This document shows positions 16,266-23,801 of a stretch of 59,245 nucleotides of DNA, piece after piece. The notes under the pieces were generated by a model that made no database searches, was not told the origin of the DNA, and was given only the letters and a program-made list of their open reading frames with translations. Both the position numbers and the translations under genes were made by a program. This stretch comes from an uncultured Lachnospiraceae bacterium. GTDB lineage: Bacteria; Bacillota; Clostridia; Lachnospirales; Lachnospiraceae. The first letter of the stretch is position 1, and the number at the start of each line of letters is the position of its first letter. The stretch spans positions 1 to 59,245 of the forward strand of contig CAJUMJ010000026.1 of assembly GCA_910587095.1 (NCBI GenBank), given 5' to 3'.

Positions 16266-17642
16266 ATGAAAAGTGTAGCATTGCACAACCTGGGCTGTAA
16301 AGTGAACTCTTACGAGTTGGATTATATGCAACAAGTATTGCGGGAGAGGGGATATAAAATTGTACCTTTTGATGATGCCGCGGACATCTATATCGTGAAT
16401 ACATGTACGGTTACAAACATCGCGGACAGAAAGAGCAGACAGATGCTGCACCGGGCAAAAAAGAGAAATCCCGATGCCGTGGTGGTGGCGGTGGGCTGCT
16501 ATGTCCAGACGGGCGGTACGGATCTTTGCCGGGACGAGGCGGTGGATTTGGCGATAGGAAATAACCGGAAGAAAGAGCTGGTTGAAATTCTGGAATCTTA
16601 TCTGAAGGAGAGGCAGCAGGACAGGACGGCCAGGCAGGATCAGAAGCAGGTGCCTCGAAAGCCGGAAGAGAAACTGCCTGTGTCTGTCGTGAAACTTGAC
16701 AGGATTGACATCGAACATGCGCCCTACGAGGAGATGACCCTCAAAACGACGGCGGAGCACACCCGCGCCTACATCAAAATCCAGGACGGGTGCAACCAGT
16801 TTTGCTCCTACTGTATTATTCCCTATGCCAGAGGACGGGTCAGGAGCCGCAAGGAGGAGGATATTTTAGGTGAGGCGCGGGGCATGGCTGAGGCGGGTTA
16901 CCGGGAAGTCGTGCTGACGGGTATCCATATCGGCTCCTACGGGGTTGACAGAGGGGGAAGCGAGCTGGCGCGCCTTCTTACCAGGCTTTGCGAAATAGAG
17001 GGGATTGAGAGGATACGCCTTGGCTCTCTGGAGCCGGGGATTGTGACGGAGGACTTTGCGGCATGCATCAGCTCTTTGCCGAAGGTTTGTCCCCATTTTC
17101 ATCTTTCCCTGCAAAGCGGAAGCGATACCGTGCTTCGCAGAATGAACAGGCGTTACGATACGGAGAGCTATTACCAGGCGGTGGAGAGACTGCGGAAATT
17201 TTACACGAATCCCGCGGTAACCACGGACGTGATCGTGGGATTTCCCGGGGAGACGGAGAAGGAATTTGGCCAGACCGAAGAGTTTCTTAAGCGGGTCGGG
17301 TTTTACGAGATGCATATTTTCAAGTATTCCAGAAGAAAAGGCACCCGGGCGGCCGACATGGAAGGGCAGCTACCGGAAGCCGAGAAAGCGCTCAGAAGCG
17401 AAAGGCTGATGAGACTGGAAAAAGAGCTGTCGCGTGCCTACAGGGAGAGCTTCCTCGGAAAAAGGGAGCAGGTACTCTTTGAGGAGACTGCCCTGATCGG
17501 GGACAAAACCGTGTGGGTCGGACATACGCCCCACTATATCAAGGTGGCAAAAGAGGCGGCAGGGGAAGATTTGCACAATCAACTCTTATCCTGCCGGCTG
17601 GAAGGCTTTTTCGGGGAGGAGATTTTGAGGGGCGAAACTTAG
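16266..17642 (+). CDS. mtaB: tRNA t6A37 methylthiotransferase MtaB
   Basis: MtaB is a radical-SAM methylthiotransferase that turns t6A37 into ms2t6A in ANN-decoding tRNAs. The 458-aa protein has the N-terminal UPF0004 domain with cluster cysteines (LGCKVN, VNTCTVTN, VAVGCYVQ). The radical-SAM CxxxCxxC motif lies in DGCNQFCSYCIIPYARG, and a C-terminal TRAM-like part follows. The CKVN/CTVT forms fit MtaB rather than MiaB or RimO. The ATG at 16266 follows GCGGAG. Confidence 0.94.
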   Translation: MKSVALHNLGCKVNSYELDYMQQVLRERGYKIVPFDDAADIYIVNTCTVTNIADRKSRQMLHRAKKRNPDAVVVAVGCYVQTGGTDLCRDEAVDLAIGNNRKKELVEILESYLKERQQDRTARQDQKQVPRKPEEKLPVSVVKLDRIDIEHAPYEEMTLKTTAEHTRAYIKIQDGCNQFCSYCIIPYARGRVRSRKEEDILGEARGMAEAGYREVVLTGIHIGSYGVDRGGSELARLLTRLCEIEGIERIRLGSLEPGIVTEDFAACISSLPKVCPHFHLSLQSGSDTVLRRMNRRYDTESYYQAVERLRKFYTNPAVTTDVIVGFPGETEKEFGQTEEFLKRVGFYEMHIFKYSRRKGTRAADMEGQLPEAEKALRSERLMRLEKELSRAYRESFLGKREQVLFEETALIGDKTVWVGHTPHYIKVAKEAAGEDLHNQLLSCRLEGFFGEEILRGET

Positions 17643-17692
17643 GCTATTGACCGGGTTTGGATTACTCGATATAATGAATGTGGTTGAAAAGG

Positions 17693-17849
17693 CGTTACTT
17701 TTCACACCCGCGCCATGCACTTGCTGCAGGGCGTCGGAGCCAGCGCCAAAATGCGTGTTTTGTAGCATTTTGTGTGCATCAGTTGTTGCAATTCACACCG
17801 AAATAGTTGTAAATAGGTGCGAAATCCGGCGTGGGTGTGAATTGTAACG
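17693..17849. mobile_element. MITE-like element with 22-bp TIRs and a 6-bp flanking duplication
   Basis: The left end (17693-17714) starts CGTTACTTTTCACACCCG. The right end (17828-17849) is its reverse complement at 19 of 22 positions. The element is flanked on both sides by AAAAGG (17687-17692 and 17850-17855), which looks like a target-site duplication. It is 157 bp with no credible ORF. A second internal pairing, GTTGCAATTCACACC (17784-17798) with GGTGTGAATTGTAAC (17834-17848), allows an alternative fold. Two internal blocks recur at 50405-50483. The mobilising transposase is unknown. Confidence 0.75.
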
Positions 17850-17909
17850 AAAAGGCTCATTAAGCCCCGGCCGTTTGCGGGTTTTGCGAATGATGCGGCA
17901 TAAGGTGGT

Positions 17910-17915
17910 TATAAT
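17910..17915 (+). promoter_or_regulatory. Possible -10 box for ireB-ruvX
   Basis: TATAAT lies 27 bases before the ireB start. No well-spaced -35 box is seen (TTGCGA is 20 bases upstream). Confidence 0.35.
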
Positions 17916-17942
17916 AATAACAGTAGATAAGGGCGTGAAAAT

Positions 17943-18230
17943 ATGCGGAATCAGGATTTGGAAAACACACAATTTTTTACTGTGGAGACGGAACCGGAGA
18001 CAGGCGTAAAGCTTGTATTGTCCACAGTGTACGAGGCGTTGACGGAAAAGGGCTACAATCCGGTCAACCAGATCGTCGGGTATATCATGTCCGGCGATCC
18101 TACTTACATTACCAGCCACAAGAGCGCCAGAAGCCTGATCATGAAGGTGGAGAGAGACGAGCTCGTGGAAGAAATGCTTGTGGAATACATTAAAAACTCT
18201 ATTGAAAAACATAGCGGGAAGAACGAATGA
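17943..18230 (+). CDS. ireB: IreB family regulatory phosphoprotein (UPF0297)
   Basis: This 95-aa protein is a clear IreB/YrzL homologue. It has N-terminal threonines in a polar tail (T9, T13), then VLSTVYEALTEKGYNPVNQIVGYIMSGDPTYITSHKSAR in the core. In enterococci IreB is a substrate of the Ser/Thr kinase IreK and lowers cephalosporin resistance; a wall-stress role here is inference. It overlaps ruvX by 4 bases (ATGA), the usual Firmicute ireB-ruvX-DUF1292 order. Confidence 0.95.
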   Translation: MRNQDLENTQFFTVETEPETGVKLVLSTVYEALTEKGYNPVNQIVGYIMSGDPTYITSHKSARSLIMKVERDELVEEMLVEYIKNSIEKHSGKNE

Positions 18231-18655
18231 GAATCATGGGATTGGATTTCGGTTCCAAAACGGTGGGGGTGGCCGTCAGCGACCCTTTGTTAATTACCGC
18301 GCAGGGGATCGAGATTATCAGGCGGAAGGACGAAAACAAGCTCAGACAGACGCTTGCGCGCATTGAAGCGCTGATTGAGGAGTATGAGGTTGAAAAGATC
18401 GTGCTGGGTTTGCCGAAGAATATGAACGATACGATAGGGGAGCGGGCAGAACTTTCGCTTGAGTTTAAGGACAAGCTGGAGAGACGGACCGGTCTTCCTG
18501 TTGTAATGTGGGACGAGAGACTGACGACGGTGGCGGCGGAGCGCGCCATGATGGAGGCGGGTATCCGCAGGGAGAACCGTAAGGACTATGTGGACAAGAT
18601 TGCGGCGTGTCTGATCTTGCAGGGGTATCTTGACCAGCGCGGAACTGAAAACTAA
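18227..18655 (+). CDS. ruvX: Putative pre-16S rRNA nuclease / Holliday junction resolvase YqgF (RuvX)
   Basis: This 142-aa protein has an RNase H-like fold. Motifs are LDFGSKTVGVAVSD at the N-terminus, VLGLPKNMNDTIGERA in the middle, and WDERLTTVAAERAM, then DKIAACLILQGYLD. The acidic residues at these positions fit the YqgF active site. The family is annotated either as Holliday junction resolvase or as the nuclease maturing the 16S rRNA 5' end; the sequence cannot decide. The start overlaps ireB by 4 bases. Confidence 0.95.
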   Translation: MRIMGLDFGSKTVGVAVSDPLLITAQGIEIIRRKDENKLRQTLARIEALIEEYEVEKIVLGLPKNMNDTIGERAELSLEFKDKLERRTGLPVVMWDERLTTVAAERAMMEAGIRRENRKDYVDKIAACLILQGYLDQRGTEN

Positions 18656-18736
18656 AACTGCCGGGCGCTCGTGCCGGGACGCTTTGTGCAAAAGATTTGG
18701 GTTTTTTGTTCGCGCAGCGTGAATTATGGAGGGTAT

Positions 18737-18991
18737 ATGGAGAAAATTACATTTACGCCGGAGGAGGGGGATGCTGTCGAGTTTTATGTCCTGGAGCAGA
18801 CGAAAATCGGCGGCGTGGACTATCTTTTGGTCGCGGATTCTGCGGATGAGGACGGGGAGGCGCTCATTATGTGCGACGTTTCCGACCCGGAGGACGCGGA
18901 GGCGGTGTACGAGATCGTGGATGACGATGAGAAATTAAACGCGGTGGCGGCTGTGTTTGAAAAGATGATGGACGATACGGAAATTATATAA
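18737..18991 (+). CDS. DUF1292 domain protein
   Basis: This is an 84-aa acidic protein, matching the YrzB-like DUF1292 family that follows ireB-ruvX in many Firmicutes. The start at 18737 has a GGAGGG site; the open frame extends 22 codons upstream without conservation. The visible pattern is VEFYVLEQTKIGGVDYLLVAD, then a Glu/Asp-rich C-terminus. The function is unknown. Confidence 0.88.
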   Translation: MEKITFTPEEGDAVEFYVLEQTKIGGVDYLLVADSADEDGEALIMCDVSDPEDAEAVYEIVDDDEKLNAVAAVFEKMMDDTEII

Positions 18992-19012
18992 AAGAAAGCG
19001 GAGGTAAGTTTT

Positions 19013-20689
19013 TTGAAGAAAAATGAACAGGGAAAGTCAGCGGGTAAGCTGAAAGTTATCCCATTAGGCGGATTGGAGCAGGTTGGGCTTAATATTACTG
19101 CCTTTGAATATGAGGATAGCATTGTTGTTGTGGACTGCGGACTGTCGTTTCCGGAAGATGAAATGCTCGGGATCGACCTGGTGATACCGGACATCACCTA
19201 TCTGAGGGACAACGCGAACAAAGTAAAGGGGTTTGTGATCACCCACGGACATGAGGATCACATCGGGGCGCTGCCCTATATTTTGAAGGAACTGAACATA
19301 CCTGTCTACGCCACGAAGCTGACCATGGGTATTATTGAGAATAAGCTGGAGGAGCACGGGCTGATGAAGACCACCAAGAGGAAGGTGGTAAAATTCGGAC
19401 AGTCTATCAACCTGGGACAGTTTCGGGTAGAATTTATAAAGACCAATCACAGCATTGTGGACGCTGCGGCTCTGGCGATCTATTCTCCTGCGGGAGTAGT
19501 GGTGCACACGGGAGATTTCAAGGTGGATTATACGCCGGTATTCGGCGACGCCATTGATTTGCAGAGATTTGCGGAGATCGGAAGGAAAGGCGCGCTGGCG
19601 CTTTTGTGCGATTCCACCAACGCGGAGAGAGCCGGTTTTACACCTTCCGAAAAGACGGTGGGAAAGACATTTGACTCGCTTTTTCTGGAACATAAGGATA
19701 CCCGTATTCTGATTGCCACCTTTGCCTCCAATGTGGACAGGGTGCGCCAGATCATCAACACGGCGGAAAAGTTTGACAGGAAGGTTGTGGTGGAAGGGCG
19801 CAGCATGGTAAATATCATTGACACCGCCACCAAGCTCGGTTACCTGCAGATTGCCGAAAAGACGTTGATTGACGTGGAGGAGCTTAAAAACTATCCGCCG
19901 GAAAAGACGGTTATAATCACTACCGGAAGCCAGGGCGAGAGCATGGCGGCTTTAAGCCGTATGGCGAACAACAATCACAAGAAAATATCCATTATGCCGG
20001 GAGATACCGTTATCTTTTCCTCGCATCCGATACCGGGAAACGAGAAGGCGGTTACCAATATTATCAACGAGCTGCAGATGAAGGGCGCGGACGTGATTTT
20101 CCAGGATGTGCATGTGTCCGGACATGCCTGCCAGGAGGAGATCAAGCTGATTTATTCCCTTGTCAAGCCTAAATACGCGGTTCCCGTCCACGGGGAATAC
20201 AAGCACAGAAAGGCCCAGGCGAAGATTGCGGCACAGCTTGGCATACCTAAGGAGAATATTTTCATGCTGCAGTCCGGCGACGTGCTGGAGATGGACGACA
20301 AGAAGGCTGTCGTGAGCGACAAGGTGCCCGTGGGGGCGATTCTGGTTGACGGCCTGGGCGTCGGCGATGTGGGAAACGTGGTGCTGCGGGACAGACAGCA
20401 TCTGGCGGAAGACGGCATTATGATTGTGGTGATGGCGCTGGAATCCCACAGCGACCAGCTTGTCTCCGGCCCGGATATTGTATCGAGAGGTTTTGTTTAC
20501 GTGAGAGAATCCGACGAGCTTTTGGATGAAGCCAGATTTTTGGTTGACGACGCCGTGCAGGCATGTCTTGACAGAGGCCAGACCGACTGGGGGAAGCTAA
20601 AGAGCACGGTCAAGGATGTACTGGGCGATTTTGTGTGGAAAAAAACAAAGAGAAGACCGATGATACTGCCGATTATTATGGAAGTGTAA
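19013..20689 (+). CDS. rnj: Ribonuclease J
   Basis: This is a metallo-beta-lactamase/beta-CASP ribonuclease with 5'-3' exo- and endonuclease activity on mRNA and rRNA. The 558-aa length is typical. The metal-binding motif HGHEDHIGALPY is near residue 75, and the later motifs CDSTNAERAG, TTGSQGE and SGHACQEE are present. The start is a TTG at 19013, seven bases after GCGGAGG; an ATG three codons later is possible but less well spaced. Only one RNase J gene is in the window, so a J1/J2 assignment is not made. Confidence 0.95.
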   Translation: MKKNEQGKSAGKLKVIPLGGLEQVGLNITAFEYEDSIVVVDCGLSFPEDEMLGIDLVIPDITYLRDNANKVKGFVITHGHEDHIGALPYILKELNIPVYATKLTMGIIENKLEEHGLMKTTKRKVVKFGQSINLGQFRVEFIKTNHSIVDAAALAIYSPAGVVVHTGDFKVDYTPVFGDAIDLQRFAEIGRKGALALLCDSTNAERAGFTPSEKTVGKTFDSLFLEHKDTRILIATFASNVDRVRQIINTAEKFDRKVVVEGRSMVNIIDTATKLGYLQIAEKTLIDVEELKNYPPEKTVIITTGSQGESMAALSRMANNNHKKISIMPGDTVIFSSHPIPGNEKAVTNIINELQMKGADVIFQDVHVSGHACQEEIKLIYSLVKPKYAVPVHGEYKHRKAQAKIAAQLGIPKENIFMLQSGDVLEMDDKKAVVSDKVPVGAILVDGLGVGDVGNVVLRDRQHLAEDGIMIVVMALESHSDQLVSGPDIVSRGFVYVRESDELLDEARFLVDDAVQACLDRGQTDWGKLKSTVKDVLGDFVWKKTKRRPMILPIIMEV

Positions 20690-20756
20690 TAGTCCGGCTA
20701 TGCATTACCAGTGCCAGGCGGCTGTATATGCGGTATACGGAAAAGGAGAAAACGCC

Positions 20757-21095
20757 ATGTCAGACAGAGAGATCATAGATGCAGCCAGACAGTTTGCAAA
20801 GACAATTATGACCTCAAAGACTTATAAGGAATATCTGTATCAGAGAGAAAAACTTAAGAAGCAGCCGGAGCTTTACGGGAAAGTGAACGAGTTCAGGCAG
20901 CGCAATTTCGATCTGCAAAACGAGTCGGACAGTGACGAGCTCTTTGACAAAATAGAGGCTTTTGACAGGGAGTACGAACAGTTCCGTGAGAACCCGTTTG
21001 TAGACGACTTCCTGTGCGCGGAGCTTGCTTTCTGCCGTATGATGCAGGAGGTCTATGTGCTGCTTGCGAATGAGATTGATTTTGATTTTGAGTGA
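20757..21095 (+). CDS. YlbF/YmcA family regulator
   Basis: This is a 112-aa helical protein of the YlbF/YmcA (Com_YlbF) family. In Bacillus, YlbF and YmcA form a complex with YaaT that steers RNase Y-dependent mRNA processing. The helical pattern with FAKTIMTSKTYKEYLYQREKLKKQPEL is characteristic. The start at 20757 (MSDREII) has an AAAAGGAG site; the open frame extends upstream to 20700 without support. It follows RNase J by 67 bases, so both may affect RNA turnover, though no YaaT homologue is here. Confidence 0.82.
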   Translation: MSDREIIDAARQFAKTIMTSKTYKEYLYQREKLKKQPELYGKVNEFRQRNFDLQNESDSDELFDKIEAFDREYEQFRENPFVDDFLCAELAFCRMMQEVYVLLANEIDFDFE

Positions 21096-21139
21096 AAACC
21101 TGGCTTTGCCATAAGTGCGGGAAGGATTTGAGACTGATT

Positions 21140-21535
21140 ATGGGTATAAAATCAATTATTGGCTCTACGGTGGAATTGATTATCAAGGTGGCGTTTCTGG
21201 TTTTCGCCGTGAGCTATGTTATGAAGGCGGCCACGGCGGCGTACGATTACGGTTTTCGCGTGTTTACGGAGGAGCCAGTCTCCCAGGGGGAGGGCCGGAC
21301 AATCAGTATCAGTTTGGATGATCCGGTGTCCGCCAGGGATGTAGGGGAGCTGCTGGAGGAGCGCGGCCTGATCCGGGATGCGAATCTTTTCGTCATTCAG
21401 GAGCTGCTGTCCGAAAACCACGGCAAGCTGCAGGCCGGTATCTATGATCTGAATACCGCCATGACGGCTGAGGAAATGATGGCGGTCATGGCGGCGGACG
21501 CCCCGGAGGAGGGGGAAGAGGAGGAAACGAAGTGA
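21140..21535 (+). CDS. Short MltG-like membrane protein lacking the catalytic domain
   Basis: This 131-aa protein has one N-terminal membrane helix (about residues 8-28). A LysM-like module of the MltG/YceG type follows (VSARDVGELLEERGLIRDANLFVIQEL, then LQAGIYDLNTAMTAEEMMAVM) and an acidic tail. The YceG lytic transglycosylase domain is absent, so it cannot be an enzyme as such. The start is uncertain: a GTG at 21092 overlapping the ylbF stop adds 16 residues (with CHKCGK), whereas the ATG at 21140 begins right before the helix and fits the family better. It overlaps trmR by 4 bases. Confidence 0.65.
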   Translation: MGIKSIIGSTVELIIKVAFLVFAVSYVMKAATAAYDYGFRVFTEEPVSQGEGRTISISLDDPVSARDVGELLEERGLIRDANLFVIQELLSENHGKLQAGIYDLNTAMTAEEMMAVMAADAPEEGEEEETK

Positions 21536-22197
21536 TATCCAAAGAGCGTATAGATACTTTTCTCGCGTCTCTGGATCCGGGCAATACTCCTTTTCTTGAC
21601 GAGATCGAACGGGAAGCGCTGGAAGCCAATGTGCCGGTTATACGCACGCAGACACAGGGTTTGATCCGGTTTTTGCTTGCGCTTAAAAGGCCCATGTCAA
21701 TTTTGGAGGTTGGGTGCGCCGTTGGCTTTTCCGCGCTTCTGATGAGCGAATACGCGCCGGAAGGGTGCCGGATTACCACAATAGAAAAATATGAAAAGCG
21801 AATCCCCGTAGCCAGAAAAAATTTCGCAAGGGCGGGAAAGGAAAGCGCGATCACTCTTTTGGAGGGAGACGCGGCCGATATTCTGAAAGAGCTGACAGGC
21901 CCCTACGATTTTATTTTTATGGATGCGGCGAAAGGGCAGTACATTCACTTTTTGCCGGAAACCATAAGGCTTCTTTCGCCGGGAGGGCTTCTTGTCTCCG
22001 ATAACGTGTTGCAGGACGGGGATGTGATGGAGTCGCGGTTTGCCGTGGAGCGGAGGGATCGTACCATTCACGGCAGAATGCGGGAATATCTCTATGAGAT
22101 AACGCACCACGGGAAGCTTAAGACGGTGGTGCTGCCTGTGGGGGACGGCGTGACGGTGAGCTGTATGACGGGAAGCTCTGAAGACATCGCGCCATAG
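21532..22197 (+). CDS. trmR: O-methyltransferase, probable tRNA 5-hydroxyuridine methyltransferase TrmR
   Basis: This 221-aa SAM-dependent methyltransferase family 3 protein has motif I ILEVGCAVGFSALLM (about residues 59-73) and the acidic DFIFMDAAKGQYIHF motif. In Bacillus the homologue TrmR (YrrM) makes mo5U34 from ho5U34 in tRNA and is encoded next to U32 proteins that build ho5U. The same pairing here supports TrmR over a generic O-methyltransferase. The start is a GTG at 21532 overlapping the previous stop (GTGA). Confidence 0.85.
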   Translation: MISKERIDTFLASLDPGNTPFLDEIEREALEANVPVIRTQTQGLIRFLLALKRPMSILEVGCAVGFSALLMSEYAPEGCRITTIEKYEKRIPVARKNFARAGKESAITLLEGDAADILKELTGPYDFIFMDAAKGQYIHFLPETIRLLSPGGLLVSDNVLQDGDVMESRFAVERRDRTIHGRMREYLYEITHHGKLKTVVLPVGDGVTVSCMTGSSEDIAP

Positions 22198-22245
22198 GAC
22201 ACGATGGCAAGAGCTTCTAAATGTCACCGAAGAAGGAGAAGCGCT

Positions 22246-23493
22246 ATGATGAAGAAACCGGAGCTGCTTGTGCCGGCAGCGAGTCTTGAAGTTTTAAAAA
22301 CGGCTGTTATTTTTGGTGCGGACGCGGTATATATCGGCGGGGAAGCTTTCGGCCTGCGGGCGAAAGCGAAAAATTTCTCCATGGAAGAGATGGCGGAGGG
22401 CATCGCTTTTGCTCACGGGAGGGGCGTGCGGGTGCATGTGACCGCCAATATTCTTGCTCATAATTATGATTTGGACGGGGCGGCGGCATACTTTCGGGAA
22501 CTGAAAGAACTCGGGCCGGACGCCCTGATTATAGCGGATCCGGGGATGTTTGCGCTGGCGCGGGAAATTTGCCCAAAGATCGACATCCATATTTCGACTC
22601 AGGCAAATAACACCAATTATTTAACTTACCGGTTCTGGCATGAGCAGGGGGCGAAACGTGTGGTTTCGGCCAGAGAGCTTTCCCTTGCGGAGATCAGGGA
22701 GATACGGGAGCGCATTCCCGACGATATGGAGATCGAGAGCTTTGTACACGGCGCGATGTGCATCTCCTACTCGGGGCGTTGTCTTCTGAGCAATTATTTT
22801 ACAGGACGGGACGCGAACCGCGGCGCCTGTACGCACCCTTGCCGCTGGAAATACGCGCTGGTGGAGGAGACAAGGCCGGGAGAGTACCTGCCTGTCTTTG
22901 AGAACGATCGAGGCACTTTCCTCTTTAACTCCAAGGATCTCAATATGATCGGGCATATCCCGGAACTCGTGGAGGCGGGAATCGACAGCTTTAAGATCGA
23001 GGGCAGGATGAAAACCGCGCTTTATGTGGCTACCGTGGCGCGCACCTACAGGCGGGCCATCGACGACTATTTTGTCTCCGAGGAGCGATACCGCGCGAAT
23101 ATGGACTGGTATCGGGCGGAGATCGCCAAGTGCACTTACCGCAAATTTACCACGGGCTTTTACTTCGGAAAGGCCGACGAGAATACCCAAATCTATGACG
23201 AGAGCACTTACGTGAGCGAGTACATTTACCTGGGAACCGTGGGAGCGTTGGTACAGGCCCGGGAAGACGGCGAAGGGCGGCGCCTTGCCCGCATTGAACA
23301 GCGCAACAAATTCCGTGTCGGGGACGACATAGAGATTATGAAGCCGTGCGGGGAAAACATTCCCGTCAAGGTGCTGGCGATGTATGACGCGGAAGGAAAC
23401 CCTGTGGAGTCATGCCCGCACCCGAAACAGATGATCGACGTGATGCTGTCCGGGACGGCGGAGACTGGCGATATTCTGCGGGCGGAGAAATAA
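22246..23493 (+). CDS. U32 family peptidase-like protein, tRNA hydroxylation protein TrhP type
   Basis: This is a 415-aa member of the peptidase U32 family. The signature runs from ESFVHGAMCISYSGRCLLSN to TGRDANRGACTHPCRWKYAL with its conserved cysteines, and IDSFKIEGRMKTALYVA follows. Homologues next to trmR (Bacillus YrrN/YrrO, E. coli TrhP) take part in prephenate-dependent hydroxylation of wobble U34 rather than proteolysis, which is the favoured role here. The start at 22246 (MMKKPELL) has an AAGGAGAA site; an upstream ATG at 22204 lacks one. Only a single U32 gene is present. Confidence 0.88.
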   Translation: MMKKPELLVPAASLEVLKTAVIFGADAVYIGGEAFGLRAKAKNFSMEEMAEGIAFAHGRGVRVHVTANILAHNYDLDGAAAYFRELKELGPDALIIADPGMFALAREICPKIDIHISTQANNTNYLTYRFWHEQGAKRVVSARELSLAEIREIRERIPDDMEIESFVHGAMCISYSGRCLLSNYFTGRDANRGACTHPCRWKYALVEETRPGEYLPVFENDRGTFLFNSKDLNMIGHIPELVEAGIDSFKIEGRMKTALYVATVARTYRRAIDDYFVSEERYRANMDWYRAEIAKCTYRKFTTGFYFGKADENTQIYDESTYVSEYIYLGTVGALVQAREDGEGRRLARIEQRNKFRVGDDIEIMKPCGENIPVKVLAMYDAEGNPVESCPHPKQMIDVMLSGTAETGDILRAEK

Positions 23494-23550
23494 GGAAATA
23501 CGGCAAAACTGTCTCGGATGTGATAAAAAAGAAAAAATTGTGCTTGCATT

Positions 23551-23578
23551 TTGACGGAAAGTAGAGTATTCTTATAGA
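23551..23578 (+). promoter_or_regulatory. Likely promoter of the glutamine synthetase gene
   Basis: TTGACG (23551-23556) and TATAGA (23573-23578) are 16 bases apart. Transcription would start near 23585 and give a leader of about 215 bases that contains the hairpin run. Confidence 0.55.
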
Positions 23579-23601
23579 CGTAAATTGTATACAGGTATTC
23601 A

Positions 23602-23785
23602 GAACGATGGCGTTCCAAAAAATAAGTTTTTTGGGGCGCATTTTTTTGAAGCCGGATGGAGGGGGGATCGAAAAATCACGCTGATGCGCTGATTTTTCGA
23701 TCAGGACTTTGCGCAGAAGCGTTGCAAAGTCTGTGGTCGCAGGACAAAATTGGAGATTTTGTCCGCGGTTCTCAGCGAGAACGCT
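23602..23785. repeat. Run of six consecutive hairpins in the glnN leader
   Basis: The hairpins are, in order: GAAC-GATGGC-GTTC (23602-23615); CCAAAAAA-TAAG-TTTTTTGG (23615-23634); a 13-bp stem GATCGAAAAATCA (23666-23702); GACTTTGC with GCAAAGTC (23705-23731); GGACAAAA with TTTTGTCC (23742-23764); and GTTCTC-AGC-GAGAAC (23768-23782). All stems are perfect and the last ends about 10 bases before the ribosome site. The second is followed by GGGCGCATTTTTTT and could be a terminator. No known riboswitch class is recognised. Confidence 0.6.
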
Positions 23786-23801
23786 TCGGATGGAGGAGAT
23801 T

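Noticed and set aside
17647..17847. 66-codon ORF after mtaB
   Set aside because: It lies almost wholly within the MITE-like element and has no ribosome site.
23602..23785. CRISPR array in the hairpin runs
   Set aside because: The stems differ from one another; there is no constant repeat with regular spacers.
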